From Clostridium sp. C105KSO13 (lineage in GTDB: Bacteria > Bacillota > Clostridia > Lachnospirales > Lachnospiraceae), in the NCBI RefSeq assembly GCF_001517425.1, contig NZ_FBWL01000170.1, positions 124,001 to 188,000 on the forward strand: a stretch of DNA of 64,000 nucleotides, read 5' to 3'. The notes beneath the pieces were generated by a model. The model had not been told where the DNA came from. It saw only the letters and a program-made list of their open reading frames with translations, and did no database searches. Positions 26,635 to 36,064 of the stretch are shown here, piece by piece; the stretch's first letter is position 1; each line of letters begins with the position of its first letter. The translations under genes and the position numbers were made by a program.

Positions 26635-28701
26635 ATGGAAACAAAAAAAGGTAATTTGTCCATCGACAGCGAGAATATATTTCCGATTATAAAGAAATGG
26701 GTGTATTCTGACCATGACATATTTTTTCGGGAGCTTGTATCGAATGGATGCGATGCCATTACAAAGCTGAAGAAGCTGGATATGATGGGAGAGTATGAAC
26801 TGCCGGATGATTATAAAGCAGAGATTAAGGTAATTGTAAACCCGGAAGAAAAGACTCTGAAGTTTATTGACAACGGTCTCGGAATGACAGCGGATGAGGT
26901 GGAGGAATATATCACACAGATCGCATTTTCCGGTGCTACACAATTTCTTGAAAAATATAAAGATAAGACAAGCGAAGACGAGATGATCGGTCACTTCGGA
27001 CTGGGCTTTTATTCTGCATTTATGGTTGCAGATGAAGTGCATATTGATTCTCTGTCTTATAAAGAAGGTGCAGTTCCTGTACACTGGGCAAGTGAAGGCG
27101 GTACTGAGTATGAGATGCAGGACGGGAGCAAAGGGGAAGTCGGCACAGAGATTACACTGTTCTTAAATGAGGACAGCCTGGAATTTGCAAATGAATACCG
27201 GGCAAGAGAAGTTTTGGAGAAATACTGCTCTTTCATGCCCATTGAGATTTTCCTTTCCAAGGAAAATGCAGAGCCTGAGTATGAGACAATTGATGAAGAA
27301 GATGTCCTGGATACGGACGAAGTAGTGGAGCACATTACTGAGGAGCCCAAGGAAGGCGAGGACGGTGAAAAGAGTGAGCCGAAGAAGAAGGCAAAGATTG
27401 TAAAACGTCCTGTTTCCATCAGTGACACGCATCCTCTCTGGACAAAGAACCCGAGCGAATGCACAAAGGAAGAATACCTGGAATTCTACCGTAAGGTATT
27501 TATGGATTATAAAGAACCTTTATTCTGGATTCATCTGAATATGGATTATCCCTTTAACCTGAAAGGAATCTTGTACTTCCCGAAGATTAATATGGAGTAT
27601 GATTCCCTTGACGGAGTAATAAAACTGTACAACAATCAGGTTTTTATCGCTGATAATATTAAAGAAGTAATCCCGGATTTCCTGATGGTATTAAAGGGCG
27701 TTATCGACTGTCCGGATCTGCCGCTGAACGTATCAAGAAGCGCGCTGCAGAATGATGGATTTGTAAATAAAGTTGCAGATTACATTTCCAAGAAAGTCGC
27801 AGATAAGCTGACCGGCATGTTTAAGACAGACAAAGAAAACTATGAGAAATACTGGGACGATATCAGCCCATTCGTGAAATTTGGGTGCCTGAAGGATGAG
27901 AAATTCGGTGAGAAATTAAAAGATTCCATTATTTTCAAAAACCTGGACCACAAATATCTGACACTGGAAGAGTGCATAGAGGAAAACGGCGGCTCTGAAG
28001 TGACACAGTCCGAGGAGAAGGAAAATAAGCCGGAGGCTGCAGCTGCGGAGGATACAGAGAAAGACACCGCAGAGAATGAAGCAGAAGAGATTAAAACCAA
28101 TATTTACTATGTGACAAATGAGCAGCAGCAGAGCCAGTACATTAACATGTTTAAAGAACAGGGGCAGGATGCAATTCTGCTAACACACAACATAGACACC
28201 TCTTTCATTACTTATCTGGAGCAGCGCAATCCGAACGTAAGGTTCCAGAGGATTGACGCGGAGGTTCACAATTCTCTGAAGGACGATGTGTCAGAGGAGG
28301 AAAAGGAGGAATTTAAGAAGACTACAGACAGTCTGATTGAGATTTTCCGCAAAGAATTAAATAATGATAAACTGGATGTAAAAGTAGAAAAGCTTAAAGA
28401 TGATAACGTGGCTTCCATGGCAGTTCTCTCAGAACAGTCAAGACGTATGGAAGAAATGATGAAAATGTACAACATGGGAGGAATGGACACAAGTGCATTT
28501 GCAACCCCGGCAACATTGATTCTGAACTCCAATCATCCGCTGGTAAAGTTTGTGGTAGAGCACAAACGCAGTAAGAGCGTGTCTGTTATCTGCCGACAGC
28601 TGTATGATCTGGCAATGCTTGCACATAAGCCGTTAAGTCCGGAAGAGATGACAGCTTTTGTTAAGAGAAGCAATGAAATCATGATGCTTTTAACAAAATA
28701 A
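26635..28701 (+). CDS. htpG: HtpG, Hsp90-family molecular chaperone
   Basis: This 688-residue Hsp90 homologue is an ATP-dependent dimeric cytosolic chaperone. The N-terminal GHKL ATPase shows RELVSNGCDAITKL, the DNGLGM motif and GHFGLGFYSAF. The middle domain has DCPDLPLNVSRSALQND with the catalytic Arg region. Acidic, Lys/Glu-rich insertions appear near residues 220-260 and 460-490, a bacterial analogue of charged linkers. The ATG at 26635 is preceded by AAGGAG at 8 bases. A CIRCE-linked promoter controls it and a bidirectional hairpin ends it. Confidence 0.96.
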   Translation: METKKGNLSIDSENIFPIIKKWVYSDHDIFFRELVSNGCDAITKLKKLDMMGEYELPDDYKAEIKVIVNPEEKTLKFIDNGLGMTADEVEEYITQIAFSGATQFLEKYKDKTSEDEMIGHFGLGFYSAFMVADEVHIDSLSYKEGAVPVHWASEGGTEYEMQDGSKGEVGTEITLFLNEDSLEFANEYRAREVLEKYCSFMPIEIFLSKENAEPEYETIDEEDVLDTDEVVEHITEEPKEGEDGEKSEPKKKAKIVKRPVSISDTHPLWTKNPSECTKEEYLEFYRKVFMDYKEPLFWIHLNMDYPFNLKGILYFPKINMEYDSLDGVIKLYNNQVFIADNIKEVIPDFLMVLKGVIDCPDLPLNVSRSALQNDGFVNKVADYISKKVADKLTGMFKTDKENYEKYWDDISPFVKFGCLKDEKFGEKLKDSIIFKNLDHKYLTLEECIEENGGSEVTQSEEKENKPEAAAAEDTEKDTAENEAEEIKTNIYYVTNEQQQSQYINMFKEQGQDAILLTHNIDTSFITYLEQRNPNVRFQRIDAEVHNSLKDDVSEEEKEEFKKTTDSLIEIFRKELNNDKLDVKVEKLKDDNVASMAVLSEQSRRMEEMMKMYNMGGMDTSAFATPATLILNSNHPLVKFVVEHKRSKSVSVICRQLYDLAMLAHKPLSPEEMTAFVKRSNEIMMLLTK

Positions 28702-28723
28702 GGTTAGATACAGGGGCATAAAT

Positions 28724-28767
28724 AAGGGACCATACAAGAGCAAAAAATGTTCTTGTATAGTCCCTTT
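28724..28767. terminator. Bidirectional terminator between htpG and the convergent gene
   Basis: AAGGGACCATACAAGA and TCTTGTATAGTCCCTTT form a 15-16 bp stem with one A-C mismatch around an A-rich loop. Read in either direction it ends in T-rich sequence, so it can serve both htpG and the leftward gene at 28796. Confidence 0.8.
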
Positions 28768-28795
28768 GTATATTCGCATAAAATATAAAATCCTT

Positions 28796-29281
28796 TTAAA
28801 TTGTTTCCCAGGGGATTTTTTTTTGGGTGAAGAATTTCTGAACCATGGCGTCCCACGTCTGCTCCAGTGATTTATCCATGGAAAAGGCTTTCAGGGAGGT
28901 TCCGGTTATGCACTGAAGTTTACCGTCATCGTATCGGATATTCAGATACAGCCCCTGTACCTGGTCTGCCTGAAAATCCAGATGATTCTGTTCGATGAGG
29001 CGGGCAATGTTTTCAGGGGACAGACTAAAGATAAATTTGAAACTTAAGGGGGTCTTTTTCCCTTTAATCAGTGAAAAGGTATAAGCTTTCAGGCTCCTCC
29101 AGGAAGAGTGTTCCGGGATATGTTCCTCCTCTGGAAAGAAAGCTTTCTGTATAAATCCGTCTATTGTAAAGGTATTGAAGGTGACAATCTCCCCTTCGAT
29201 GAAAAGAAAATTGTCAAACGTTTCCGACAGTAACAAGTGTGCCATAAAATCTTTGACACTGGTGAGGTGCAGTGCAATCAT
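28796..29281 (-). CDS. Conserved hypothetical protein (possibly DUF5721 family)
   Basis: This is a 161-residue soluble protein with no signal peptide or membrane segment. Its layout (IALHLTSVKDFMAHLLLSETFDNFLFIEGEIVTFNTFTIDGFIQKAFF, then a predicted alpha/beta C-terminal part) resembles small Lachnospiraceae proteins annotated DUF5721, but I am not certain of this. The ATG at 29281 follows CGGAGGG. It is a single gene converging on htpG and divergent from the SGNH gene. No function can be assigned. Confidence 0.6.
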   Translation of the reverse strand: MIALHLTSVKDFMAHLLLSETFDNFLFIEGEIVTFNTFTIDGFIQKAFFPEEEHIPEHSSWRSLKAYTFSLIKGKKTPLSFKFIFSLSPENIARLIEQNHLDFQADQVQGLYLNIRYDDGKLQCITGTSLKAFSMDKSLEQTWDAMVQKFFTQKKIPWETI

Positions 29282-29356
29282 GTGTTATACCCTCCGCGAT
29301 GTTTATCAAATAAAACCTGAGGAACATTGTATCATAAAACGAGAACTTATGAAAGA

Positions 29357-29385
29357 TTGACTTTTTCTTACAAAAAAAGTATGAT
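29357..29385 (+). promoter_or_regulatory. Promoter of the SGNH / MBOAT operon
   Basis: TTGACT (29357-29362), 17 bases, then TATGAT (29380-29385). It lies 53 bases before the first gene of the acetylation cluster. Confidence 0.7.
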
Positions 29386-29438
29386 AGTAAGCAAAGATTT
29401 AACCAGTTCACATAGAGACAGAGGATAAAATAAGATAA

Positions 29439-30200
29439 ATGAAGAAAAAAACACGCAGGTTAATTATATATAGCAGTGCTTTGATTATTGTACTTCTTGC
29501 CGGAATTCTGATGGCGGAAGTGTTAAGCATTATTACCCATAAGAAAGTGGATACGACCCAGGGATTGAAGATTTTGAAGGCAGCCGATTCCGCCGATTCA
29601 AAGGAAATCGAGGACAAGATGGCCAGGATGGCGGAGAAGCAGGACAGCAATAAGAAAGTAAAAGCAGATACGGCAGGCAATTATAAAGTTGTGTTCGAGG
29701 ATTCCGTGATAATGGGGGATTCTATCTCCGGAGCACTTACAGAATATGATTACCTGAATGCATGCAGTGTTGTATCGAAAATAGGAGTGGAACTTAATGA
29801 TCTGAATACACAGGTGGAAAAAGTGAAGGAAATCAATCCTCAGGTGATTTTCTTAAGCTACGGAATCAATGACATTCCCGCTACAGACGGAGATGTGAAG
29901 TTGTTTGTAAAAGAGTATGAGACTCTGATTAAAAAGCTTCAAAAGCAGGTTCCGAATGCAAAAATTTTTGTGAATTCTATCTTTCCGGTAACAGAGCAAA
30001 AAGCAAAAGAAGAACCTGTCTATGCCAATATTGAAGAGTACAACAAGGCACTGAGTAAAATGTGTGATAAGAATCAGATTGCTTTTGTAGATAATACGGC
30101 TCTGGTATCAGACGGTTATTATGAAGATGACGGTGTACATTTCAAGGCGACGTTCTATCCATACTGGCTGACACGGATGGCGGAGGTGGCGTCTTTATGA
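29439..30200 (+). CDS. SGNH/GDSL-type hydrolase, membrane-anchored
   Basis: This is a 253-residue protein with an N-terminal membrane anchor (LIIYSSALIIVLLAGILMAEVL) and an extracytoplasmic SGNH domain. Block I is VIMGDSISGAL with the nucleophile Ser, block III is LSYGINDIP with the catalytic-site Asn, and block V is DDGVHFKATFYPYW with Asp-x-x-His. It leads an operon with DUF4358, MBOAT and AlgJ-like genes, so it is likely an acetylesterase or acetyltransferase partner for a surface polymer. The substrate is unknown. Confidence 0.85.
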   Translation: MKKKTRRLIIYSSALIIVLLAGILMAEVLSIITHKKVDTTQGLKILKAADSADSKEIEDKMARMAEKQDSNKKVKADTAGNYKVVFEDSVIMGDSISGALTEYDYLNACSVVSKIGVELNDLNTQVEKVKEINPQVIFLSYGINDIPATDGDVKLFVKEYETLIKKLQKQVPNAKIFVNSIFPVTEQKAKEEPVYANIEEYNKALSKMCDKNQIAFVDNTALVSDGYYEDDGVHFKATFYPYWLTRMAEVASL

Positions 30201-30661
30201 CGAATCTTTTAAAATATGCCGCTCTTGCAGCGGTTATTGGCTACATAGTGCTGCTTACAGTGTTTACCGGCGGAAGCACAAAGCCCTTTCAGGAGATTGA
30301 GCAGGGGGTGGAGGATTCTATTGACAAGTCGAAGCTGAACAAGTCGGATATGCAGACGTTAAAGCGCTATTATGGTTTAAATGCTGCCGATTATGTAGGA
30401 ACCATGTTGTACACTTCAGAAAGCACCATGTCTACGGAAGAGGTGCTTCTGATTAAGGTAAAGGATAACAGGCAGATGCAGCAGGTAATGGGGGCTGTGG
30501 AAAAACGGATTGAAAGCAGGAAGAATGACTTTGAAGGTTATTCCCCCAAACAAATGCAGCTTCTTGAAGAAGCACAGATATCTGTCCGGGGAAAATATCT
30601 GTTTATGGCTATTTCCCCTAGTGCAGAAGAGTATAAAGCAGCCTATATGAGGAATTTGTAA
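30197..30661 (+). CDS. DUF4358 family lipoprotein-like/membrane protein
   Basis: This is a 154-residue protein with an N-terminal hydrophobic segment (LLKYAALAAVIGYIVLLTVFTGG) and a DUF4358-like body (a two-layer fold with TEEVLLIKVKDNRQMQQVMGAVEKRIESRKNDFEGYSPKQ). It overlaps the SGNH gene by four bases (ATGA). DUF4358 genes commonly accompany SGNH/MBOAT pairs in Lachnospiraceae; the role is unknown, and a structural part in polymer acetylation is inferred from context. Confidence 0.75.
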   Translation: MTNLLKYAALAAVIGYIVLLTVFTGGSTKPFQEIEQGVEDSIDKSKLNKSDMQTLKRYYGLNAADYVGTMLYTSESTMSTEEVLLIKVKDNRQMQQVMGAVEKRIESRKNDFEGYSPKQMQLLEEAQISVRGKYLFMAISPSAEEYKAAYMRNL

Positions 30662-30689
30662 AAAGTCTGCAGTGAGGGGTAACTAAAAG

Positions 30690-32102
30690 ATGGTGTTTAG
30701 CAGTATCACATTTTTATTTATATTTATGCCGGCTGCTCTGGTATTTTACTATATTGTTCCGGATAAGTTCAGGAACGTTGTTATGCTGGTGGCAAGCCTG
30801 CTTTTTTATGCCTGGGGAGAGCCGCTTTATGTGGTTCTGCTCATCTTATCCATCCTGTTTAATTATATCTGCGGGCGGGATATCGGAGAAAAACTGGGAG
30901 ATTCCCGGAAGGCGAAGTTCAGTCTTATTTTTGCTGTGACAGTAAATGTGTGCCTGCTGGGGTTCTTTAAATATTTCGGCTTTTTTATGGACAGTCTGCA
31001 TGCAGTCCTTTCTGTAAATATTTCGTACAGAGAGCTTCCTCTGCCTGTCGGGATTTCCGTATACACTCTGCAGGCTATATCTTATCTTGTAGATATTTAC
31101 AGAAAAAAGGCAGAGCCGCAGAAGAATTTATTACATCTGGGGATATATATTTCTATGTTTCCCCAATTGACGGCGGGACCTATTGTGCGTTACGTTCATA
31201 TGGAGGAACAGTTAAAGCAGCGGGCCTTGTCCATGCGCAGATTTGGGCAGGGAGCAGTGTACTTTATAACCGGTCTGGGAAAGAAGATCATACTGGCAAA
31301 CTCCGCGGGAAATATTGTTGAGCAGATAAAGGGATTGCAGGCGGGAAATGTTTCGGTTCTTACAGCCTGGATTGGGTGTATCTCTTTTGGCTTTCAAGTT
31401 TATTTTGAACTGAGCGGCTATTCAGACATGGCTATGGGACTGGCAAAGATGTTTGGGTTTGAATTTCCGAAAAATTTTGATTATCCTTATACGGCGTCCA
31501 GTATCAGCGGATTCTGGAAAAGATGGCATATTTCTCTGGTAAACTGGTTCAGGGAATATGTATATATTCCGCTGGGTAAAGGACACCAGGCGCAGGCACG
31601 GCAGGTATTGTACCTCCTGATTGTCTGGGCACTTATTGGGTTCTGGTATGGTGATTCCTGGACTTTTCTGATCTGGGGCCTGTATTACGGGATTCTGCTG
31701 ACACTGGAAAGACTTTGTTGGGACAGAACCATGAAGCGGATGCCTTCGGTGGTAAGACATATTTACACAATGGCGGTTATTTTAATAGGGTGGGTGTTCT
31801 TTTTTAGCCCCAGTCCCGGAGCTGCCATGAAGTATCTGGGTATGATGTTTGGACCGGGCGCAAATGGATTTATCGATAAACAGGCGGTTTTTTATCTGGC
31901 TACCCACTGGCTTTTTTATCTGCTGGCCATATTGGGCTCATCTACAGCAGGATATAGAGCCATCCGGTATATGGTTGACAGTTTTGAAAATGTCAGGGCG
32001 AGAAAAGTCACGGCGGCCGTTATTTATATAGGAATATTCCTGATTTCCATCGCCTATCTTGTGACCGAGCCTTCCAATTTGTTGTTATATTTTAAGTTTT
32101 AG
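30690..32102 (+). CDS. MBOAT-family O-acyltransferase (AlgI/PatA-like), His-to-Tyr at an active-site position
   Basis: This is a 470-residue polytopic protein. The opening MVFSSITFLFIFMPAALVFYY and the block GFWKRWHISLVNWFREYVYIPLG are typical of AlgI/DltB/PatA enzymes, which move acetyl groups across the membrane. The His of RWHISL (His280) is present. The second invariant His, which lies in a GLWHGASW-type block, is Tyr320 here (IGFWYGDSWTFLIWG; codon TAT at 31647). A single transition would explain this. The protein could be inactive or use another mechanism. It is flanked by its expected partners, an SGNH hydrolase upstream and an AlgJ-like protein downstream. Confidence 0.92.
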   Translation: MVFSSITFLFIFMPAALVFYYIVPDKFRNVVMLVASLLFYAWGEPLYVVLLILSILFNYICGRDIGEKLGDSRKAKFSLIFAVTVNVCLLGFFKYFGFFMDSLHAVLSVNISYRELPLPVGISVYTLQAISYLVDIYRKKAEPQKNLLHLGIYISMFPQLTAGPIVRYVHMEEQLKQRALSMRRFGQGAVYFITGLGKKIILANSAGNIVEQIKGLQAGNVSVLTAWIGCISFGFQVYFELSGYSDMAMGLAKMFGFEFPKNFDYPYTASSISGFWKRWHISLVNWFREYVYIPLGKGHQAQARQVLYLLIVWALIGFWYGDSWTFLIWGLYYGILLTLERLCWDRTMKRMPSVVRHIYTMAVILIGWVFFFSPSPGAAMKYLGMMFGPGANGFIDKQAVFYLATHWLFYLLAILGSSTAGYRAIRYMVDSFENVRARKVTAAVIYIGIFLISIAYLVTEPSNLLLYFKF

Positions 32103-32111
32103 GTGGGAAAC

Positions 32112-33266
32112 ATGAGAAATAGAAGAAAGAAAATTAGAACAGACAGCTTTGTCGGTAAAGTATTTATCATTTGCGTGTTTGTGCTTATACTGGGAAATCT
32201 TCTTGTGCCGAATAAAAAGGATTCCGAAGAGGAAAATAAAATGCTTACCGGCAGACCACGGATGACTCTTGGCGCTGTCATATCAGGCAGCTATGCTCAG
32301 CAGTTTGAAAAATATCAATCGGACCAGTTTATGGGAAGAAATGTCTTAAGAAAGCTGAAGGTGACCTTGAACCGCCTTGGAGGAAGCCGCAGAGAGAATG
32401 ATGTGTTTATAGGGAAAAAAGGGCAGCTTCTGGAGGATATTGCAGTTCCCGACAAGGAAACACTGAAAAGCAGTATGACGGCAATTAAGGGATTTACCAA
32501 AGAGCATCCTGATGTACCAATGAGCTTTCTTCTGGTGCCGGATGCTGCTGCCGTAATTAACAGTAGTCTTCCGCCTCTGGCTGAAGTGGCAGATCAGAAT
32601 GCAAGTATTTCTATGGTTAAAAAACAGCTGGGTGATTCTGTGCAGTGGATAGACGGAGTCAAGGCTCTCAAGGAGCACAAGGACGAGAAGATATATTATA
32701 AAACAGACCCGCATTGGACTACACTTGGTGCGTTTTATGCTTTCAAGGATGCAGCTTCGACCCTTGGAATTACGACAGATTTTTCCAGCGGTTATGCATC
32801 CTATCCTGTGACGGGAGATTTCAATGGTTCTCTGGCTTCCAAAAGCGGGCGGGAGCTGGATGTGGACGAGGAAATCTCTATTTATGTGCCGAAAGATGCG
32901 GACAATGATGTCATTGTCAATTACGTGGACGGACAGAAAAAGACCACATCTTTGTATAGTACAAAAATGTTGAAGACAAGAGAAAAGTACAACGTCTTTT
33001 TGGGCGGGAACACCTCGGTAGTAGACATAAAGACTATGGCAGATAATCAGAAAAAGCTGCTGATTATAAGAGATTCACAGGCAAGTTGTTTTGTGCCGTT
33101 TCTGACACCGTACTTCCAGGAGATTGTGATGGTGGATCCGAAATACTATTCAGGGACAATGAACGACATTATGAAGACCTATCGGATAACAGATGTTTTG
33201 TTTCTGTACGGAGGAAATACATTTTTTCAGGATAATAATATAAGTGGAGTGTTAAGCAGTGAGTAA
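32112..33266 (+). CDS. AlgJ/AlgX-like SGNH-fold acetyltransferase partner (DHHW-type)
   Basis: This is a 384-residue protein with one N-terminal membrane anchor (VFIICVFVLILGNLLVP). The periplasmic-type domain has the blocks SFLLVPDAAAVI, YYKTDPHWTTLGAFYAF (Asp-x-His pair) and LLIIRDSQASCFVPFL (candidate Ser nucleophile), matching AlgJ/AlgX-like acetyl acceptors. The ATG at 32112 is preferred over a GTG at 32103 because AGGTGGGA precedes it. It follows the MBOAT gene closely and overlaps the pseudouridine synthase gene by eight bases. Confidence 0.82.
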   Translation: MRNRRKKIRTDSFVGKVFIICVFVLILGNLLVPNKKDSEEENKMLTGRPRMTLGAVISGSYAQQFEKYQSDQFMGRNVLRKLKVTLNRLGGSRRENDVFIGKKGQLLEDIAVPDKETLKSSMTAIKGFTKEHPDVPMSFLLVPDAAAVINSSLPPLAEVADQNASISMVKKQLGDSVQWIDGVKALKEHKDEKIYYKTDPHWTTLGAFYAFKDAASTLGITTDFSSGYASYPVTGDFNGSLASKSGRELDVDEEISIYVPKDADNDVIVNYVDGQKKTTSLYSTKMLKTREKYNVFLGGNTSVVDIKTMADNQKKLLIIRDSQASCFVPFLTPYFQEIVMVDPKYYSGTMNDIMKTYRITDVLFLYGGNTFFQDNNISGVLSSE

Positions 33267-34005
33267 TCGTATAAAAGAGGAATTTGAACAGAAAAAGGGC
33301 CCGGTCAGGCTGAACAAGTTTTTAAGTGCATCAGGTGTATGCTCCCGGCGGGAGGCAGACCGCCTGATTGAAGGCGGCAAGGTCACCGTGGACGGCAGGC
33401 GTGCTGCGGTTGGTACAAAGGTATTGCCAGGGCAGGTTATAAAGGTAGGGAAGAAGCGTGTATCTCGAAATGATGAGATGGTGATTCTGGCAGTGAACAA
33501 GCCGGCGGGAATTGTCTGTACAGAGGATCCCAGGGAACGCAGCAGTATTGTGCGTTTTCTAAATTTCCCCATCAGGGTTACCTATGTGGGCCGGTTGGAC
33601 AAAGATTCCCGGGGACTGCTTCTTATGACCAACAACGGGGACATTATCAATCAAATGATGCGTGCCAGAAACCGGCATGAAAAGGAATACAAAGTGACAG
33701 TCGATAAAGCTGTGACTCCGGGTTTTCTTGAAAAAATGTCTTCGGGGGTTCCTATATTGGATACGGTAACCAGGCCCTGCAGGGTGGAGAAGCTCGGAAA
33801 ATATACTTTTTCTATTATACTGACCCAGGGATTGAACCGGCAGATACGCAGAATGTGCGAGGCCTGCGGATATCAGGTGAAAGATTTGGTTAGAACCAGA
33901 ATTATGAATATTGAATTGGGAAGACTAAAAGAAGGGGAGTACAGGAAGCTGACCGACGGGGAATTAAATCGCCTGTACGCACAACTTCAGCAGGCAGGAG
34001 AGTAG
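33259..34005 (+). CDS. RluF-like 23S rRNA pseudouridine synthase
   Basis: This is a 248-residue RsuA/RluB-family enzyme with an N-terminal S4 domain (VRLNKFLSASGVCSRREADRLI) and the catalytic block YVGRLDKDSRGLLLMTNNGD, whose Asp attacks the uridine. The later blocks GVPILDTVTRPC and LTQGLNRQIRRMCEACGY resemble RluF (position 2604 in E. coli) most closely. It begins with GTG at 33259 within the preceding gene. It is followed after two bases by ligA. Confidence 0.88.
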   Translation: MSNRIKEEFEQKKGPVRLNKFLSASGVCSRREADRLIEGGKVTVDGRRAAVGTKVLPGQVIKVGKKRVSRNDEMVILAVNKPAGIVCTEDPRERSSIVRFLNFPIRVTYVGRLDKDSRGLLLMTNNGDIINQMMRARNRHEKEYKVTVDKAVTPGFLEKMSSGVPILDTVTRPCRVEKLGKYTFSIILTQGLNRQIRRMCEACGYQVKDLVRTRIMNIELGRLKEGEYRKLTDGELNRLYAQLQQAGE

Positions 34006-34007
34006 AT

Positions 34008-35963
34008 ATGACAGAGACGAAAAAGAGAATGCTAGAGCTGGTGGAGCTCTTAAACCGTGCACGCCGCGTCTATGAACAGGAAAACACGGAGATCATGAGT
34101 AATTACGAATACGATAAGTTATACGATGAACTTTTGGGACTGGAACAAGAATTGGGAACAACACTTGCCTCCAGTCCCACTGTGAATGTGGGGTATGAAG
34201 TATTAAGCGAACTGCCCAAAGAACGCCATGAGCGCCCCATGCTTTCACTGGACAAAACGAAAGATGTAAACCAATTCAAAGCATTTATTGGGAATCAGAA
34301 GGCAGTCATATCCTGGAAACTGGATGGACTTACGATTGTCCTGACCTATCGGGACGGCACCCTTGCAAAAGCAGTTACGAGAGGAAACGGTGAGGTGGGC
34401 GAGGTTATTACAAGCAATGCAAGGGCATTCAAAAACCTGCCCATCCACATACCCTACAAAGGGGAATTGGTTCTAAGAGGCGAAGCCATCATCGGCTATA
34501 AGGATTTTCAGAGGATCAATGATCAGATTGAAAGTGTGGATGCCAAATATAAGAATCCCAGAAACCTCTGCAGCGGTTCTGTCCGCCAACTGAACAGTGA
34601 GATTACGTCCAGAAGAAATGTCCACTTTCTGGCCTTCACGTTGGTGAGTGCAGAAGAAGTCGATTTTCACAATTCCCGGTATGAGCAGCTGAAGTGGCTG
34701 GAGAATCAGGGCTTTGAGGTAGTGGAAAACCACCTGGTGACGGCAGATAAGCTGGAGGAAGAAGTTTCCTGGTTTGCAGAAAAAATTTCAGAAAATGATT
34801 TTCCGTCAGACGGGCTTGTTCTTGTCTATGATGATATCGCCTATGGGCAGTCCCTGGGAAGGACGGCAAAGTTTCCCAGAGATTCCTATGCCTTTAAATG
34901 GATGGATGAAATAAAAGAAACAAAACTTTTGAAAATACAGTGGAGTCCCTCCCGGACCGGGCTTATTAATCCTATTGCGGTTTTTGAGCCTGTGGAGCTG
35001 GAAGGGACTACAGTCAGCCGTGCCAGTGTTCACAATATCAGCATACTGGAGAATCTGGAGCTGGGAGTGGGGGATGAAATACAGGTTTACAAAGCGAATA
35101 TGATTATCCCTCAGATTGCAGAAAACCTGACCCGCAGTGGGGTGAAAGACATCCCTGCAGTCTGCCCGGTGTGCGGCGGTGAGACAAAGATTGCCATGGA
35201 AAATGATACGAAAACTTTATACTGCATAAATCCGCTCTGTCAGGCAAAACAAATCAAAGCCTTTGATTTGTTTGTCAGCAGGGACGCACTGAATATAGAA
35301 GGCCTCTCAGAGGCAACATTGGAAAAATTTATTGCCAGGGGCTTTATAAAGGACTTTTCAGACATTTTTCATCTGGACAGATATAAAGAAGAAATCAAGT
35401 CCATGGAAGGGTTTGGGAAGAAATCCTATGAGAGGTTAATCAAAGGCGCCAATCATGCCAGGGACACCACTCTGCCCAGACTTGTATACAGTCTTGGAAT
35501 TGCTAATGTGGGACTTTCCAATGCGAAAATGATATGCAGGGAACTGGATAATAATCCTGAAAGACTGATGAATGTCACCGTCGAGGAATTAAATAGAATA
35601 TCTGGGGTGGGCAGTGTGATTGCCCGGAAATTTGTGGATTACTTTGCACAGGAAAAAAATCGGCAGCTGTTCAAGAAACTTTTAGGAGAAGTGCACATTC
35701 CCAGGGAAGAGACACAAGGAAAAGAAGAACAGATATTTGAAAATATGAATTTCGTTATTACCGGAAATGTGGAACACTTTGCAAACCGCGGCGAAGTTAA
35801 AGAGCTTATTGAGGCCAAAGGCGGCAAAGTGACAGGTTCGGTGACCTCAAAGACAAATTATCTGATTAACAATGACGTACAGTCCGCATCTTCAAAAAAT
35901 AAAAAGGCAAAGGAGCTCAATATTCCGATTATATCAGAAGAAGAATTCCTGGAGCTGCTATAA
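34008..35963 (+). CDS. ligA: NAD-dependent DNA ligase
   Basis: This is a 651-residue LigA with an Ia-like N-terminus, adenylation domain (nucleophile Lys104 in ISWKLDGLTIVL), OB fold, a four-Cys zinc finger (CPVCGG, then YCINPLC), a HhH region and a C-terminal BRCT domain (FENMNFVITGNVEHFANRGEVKELIEAKGG). The usual TRGDGxxGEDVT motif reads TRGNGEVGEVIT, so it is a divergent member and may be a second ligase. It sits in a run with the rluF-like gene and ahead of a clpX-like gene. Confidence 0.93.
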   Translation: MTETKKRMLELVELLNRARRVYEQENTEIMSNYEYDKLYDELLGLEQELGTTLASSPTVNVGYEVLSELPKERHERPMLSLDKTKDVNQFKAFIGNQKAVISWKLDGLTIVLTYRDGTLAKAVTRGNGEVGEVITSNARAFKNLPIHIPYKGELVLRGEAIIGYKDFQRINDQIESVDAKYKNPRNLCSGSVRQLNSEITSRRNVHFLAFTLVSAEEVDFHNSRYEQLKWLENQGFEVVENHLVTADKLEEEVSWFAEKISENDFPSDGLVLVYDDIAYGQSLGRTAKFPRDSYAFKWMDEIKETKLLKIQWSPSRTGLINPIAVFEPVELEGTTVSRASVHNISILENLELGVGDEIQVYKANMIIPQIAENLTRSGVKDIPAVCPVCGGETKIAMENDTKTLYCINPLCQAKQIKAFDLFVSRDALNIEGLSEATLEKFIARGFIKDFSDIFHLDRYKEEIKSMEGFGKKSYERLIKGANHARDTTLPRLVYSLGIANVGLSNAKMICRELDNNPERLMNVTVEELNRISGVGSVIARKFVDYFAQEKNRQLFKKLLGEVHIPREETQGKEEQIFENMNFVITGNVEHFANRGEVKELIEAKGGKVTGSVTSKTNYLINNDVQSASSKNKKAKELNIPIISEEEFLELL

Positions 35964-36008
35964 CTCGGCCAAACGGTCGCAATTTGGCAGGGTTTAGAAA
36001 AAGTTCAT

Positions 36009-36037
36009 TTGTCTCTGAAACACAACTGTATTATAAT
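36009..36037 (+). promoter_or_regulatory. Promoter of the clpX-like gene
   Basis: TTGTCT (36009-36014), 17 bases, then TATAAT (36032-36037), 27 bases before the start codon. Confidence 0.7.
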
Positions 36038-36064
36038 GGACTTATGATAGAAAGGAAGGGTACT

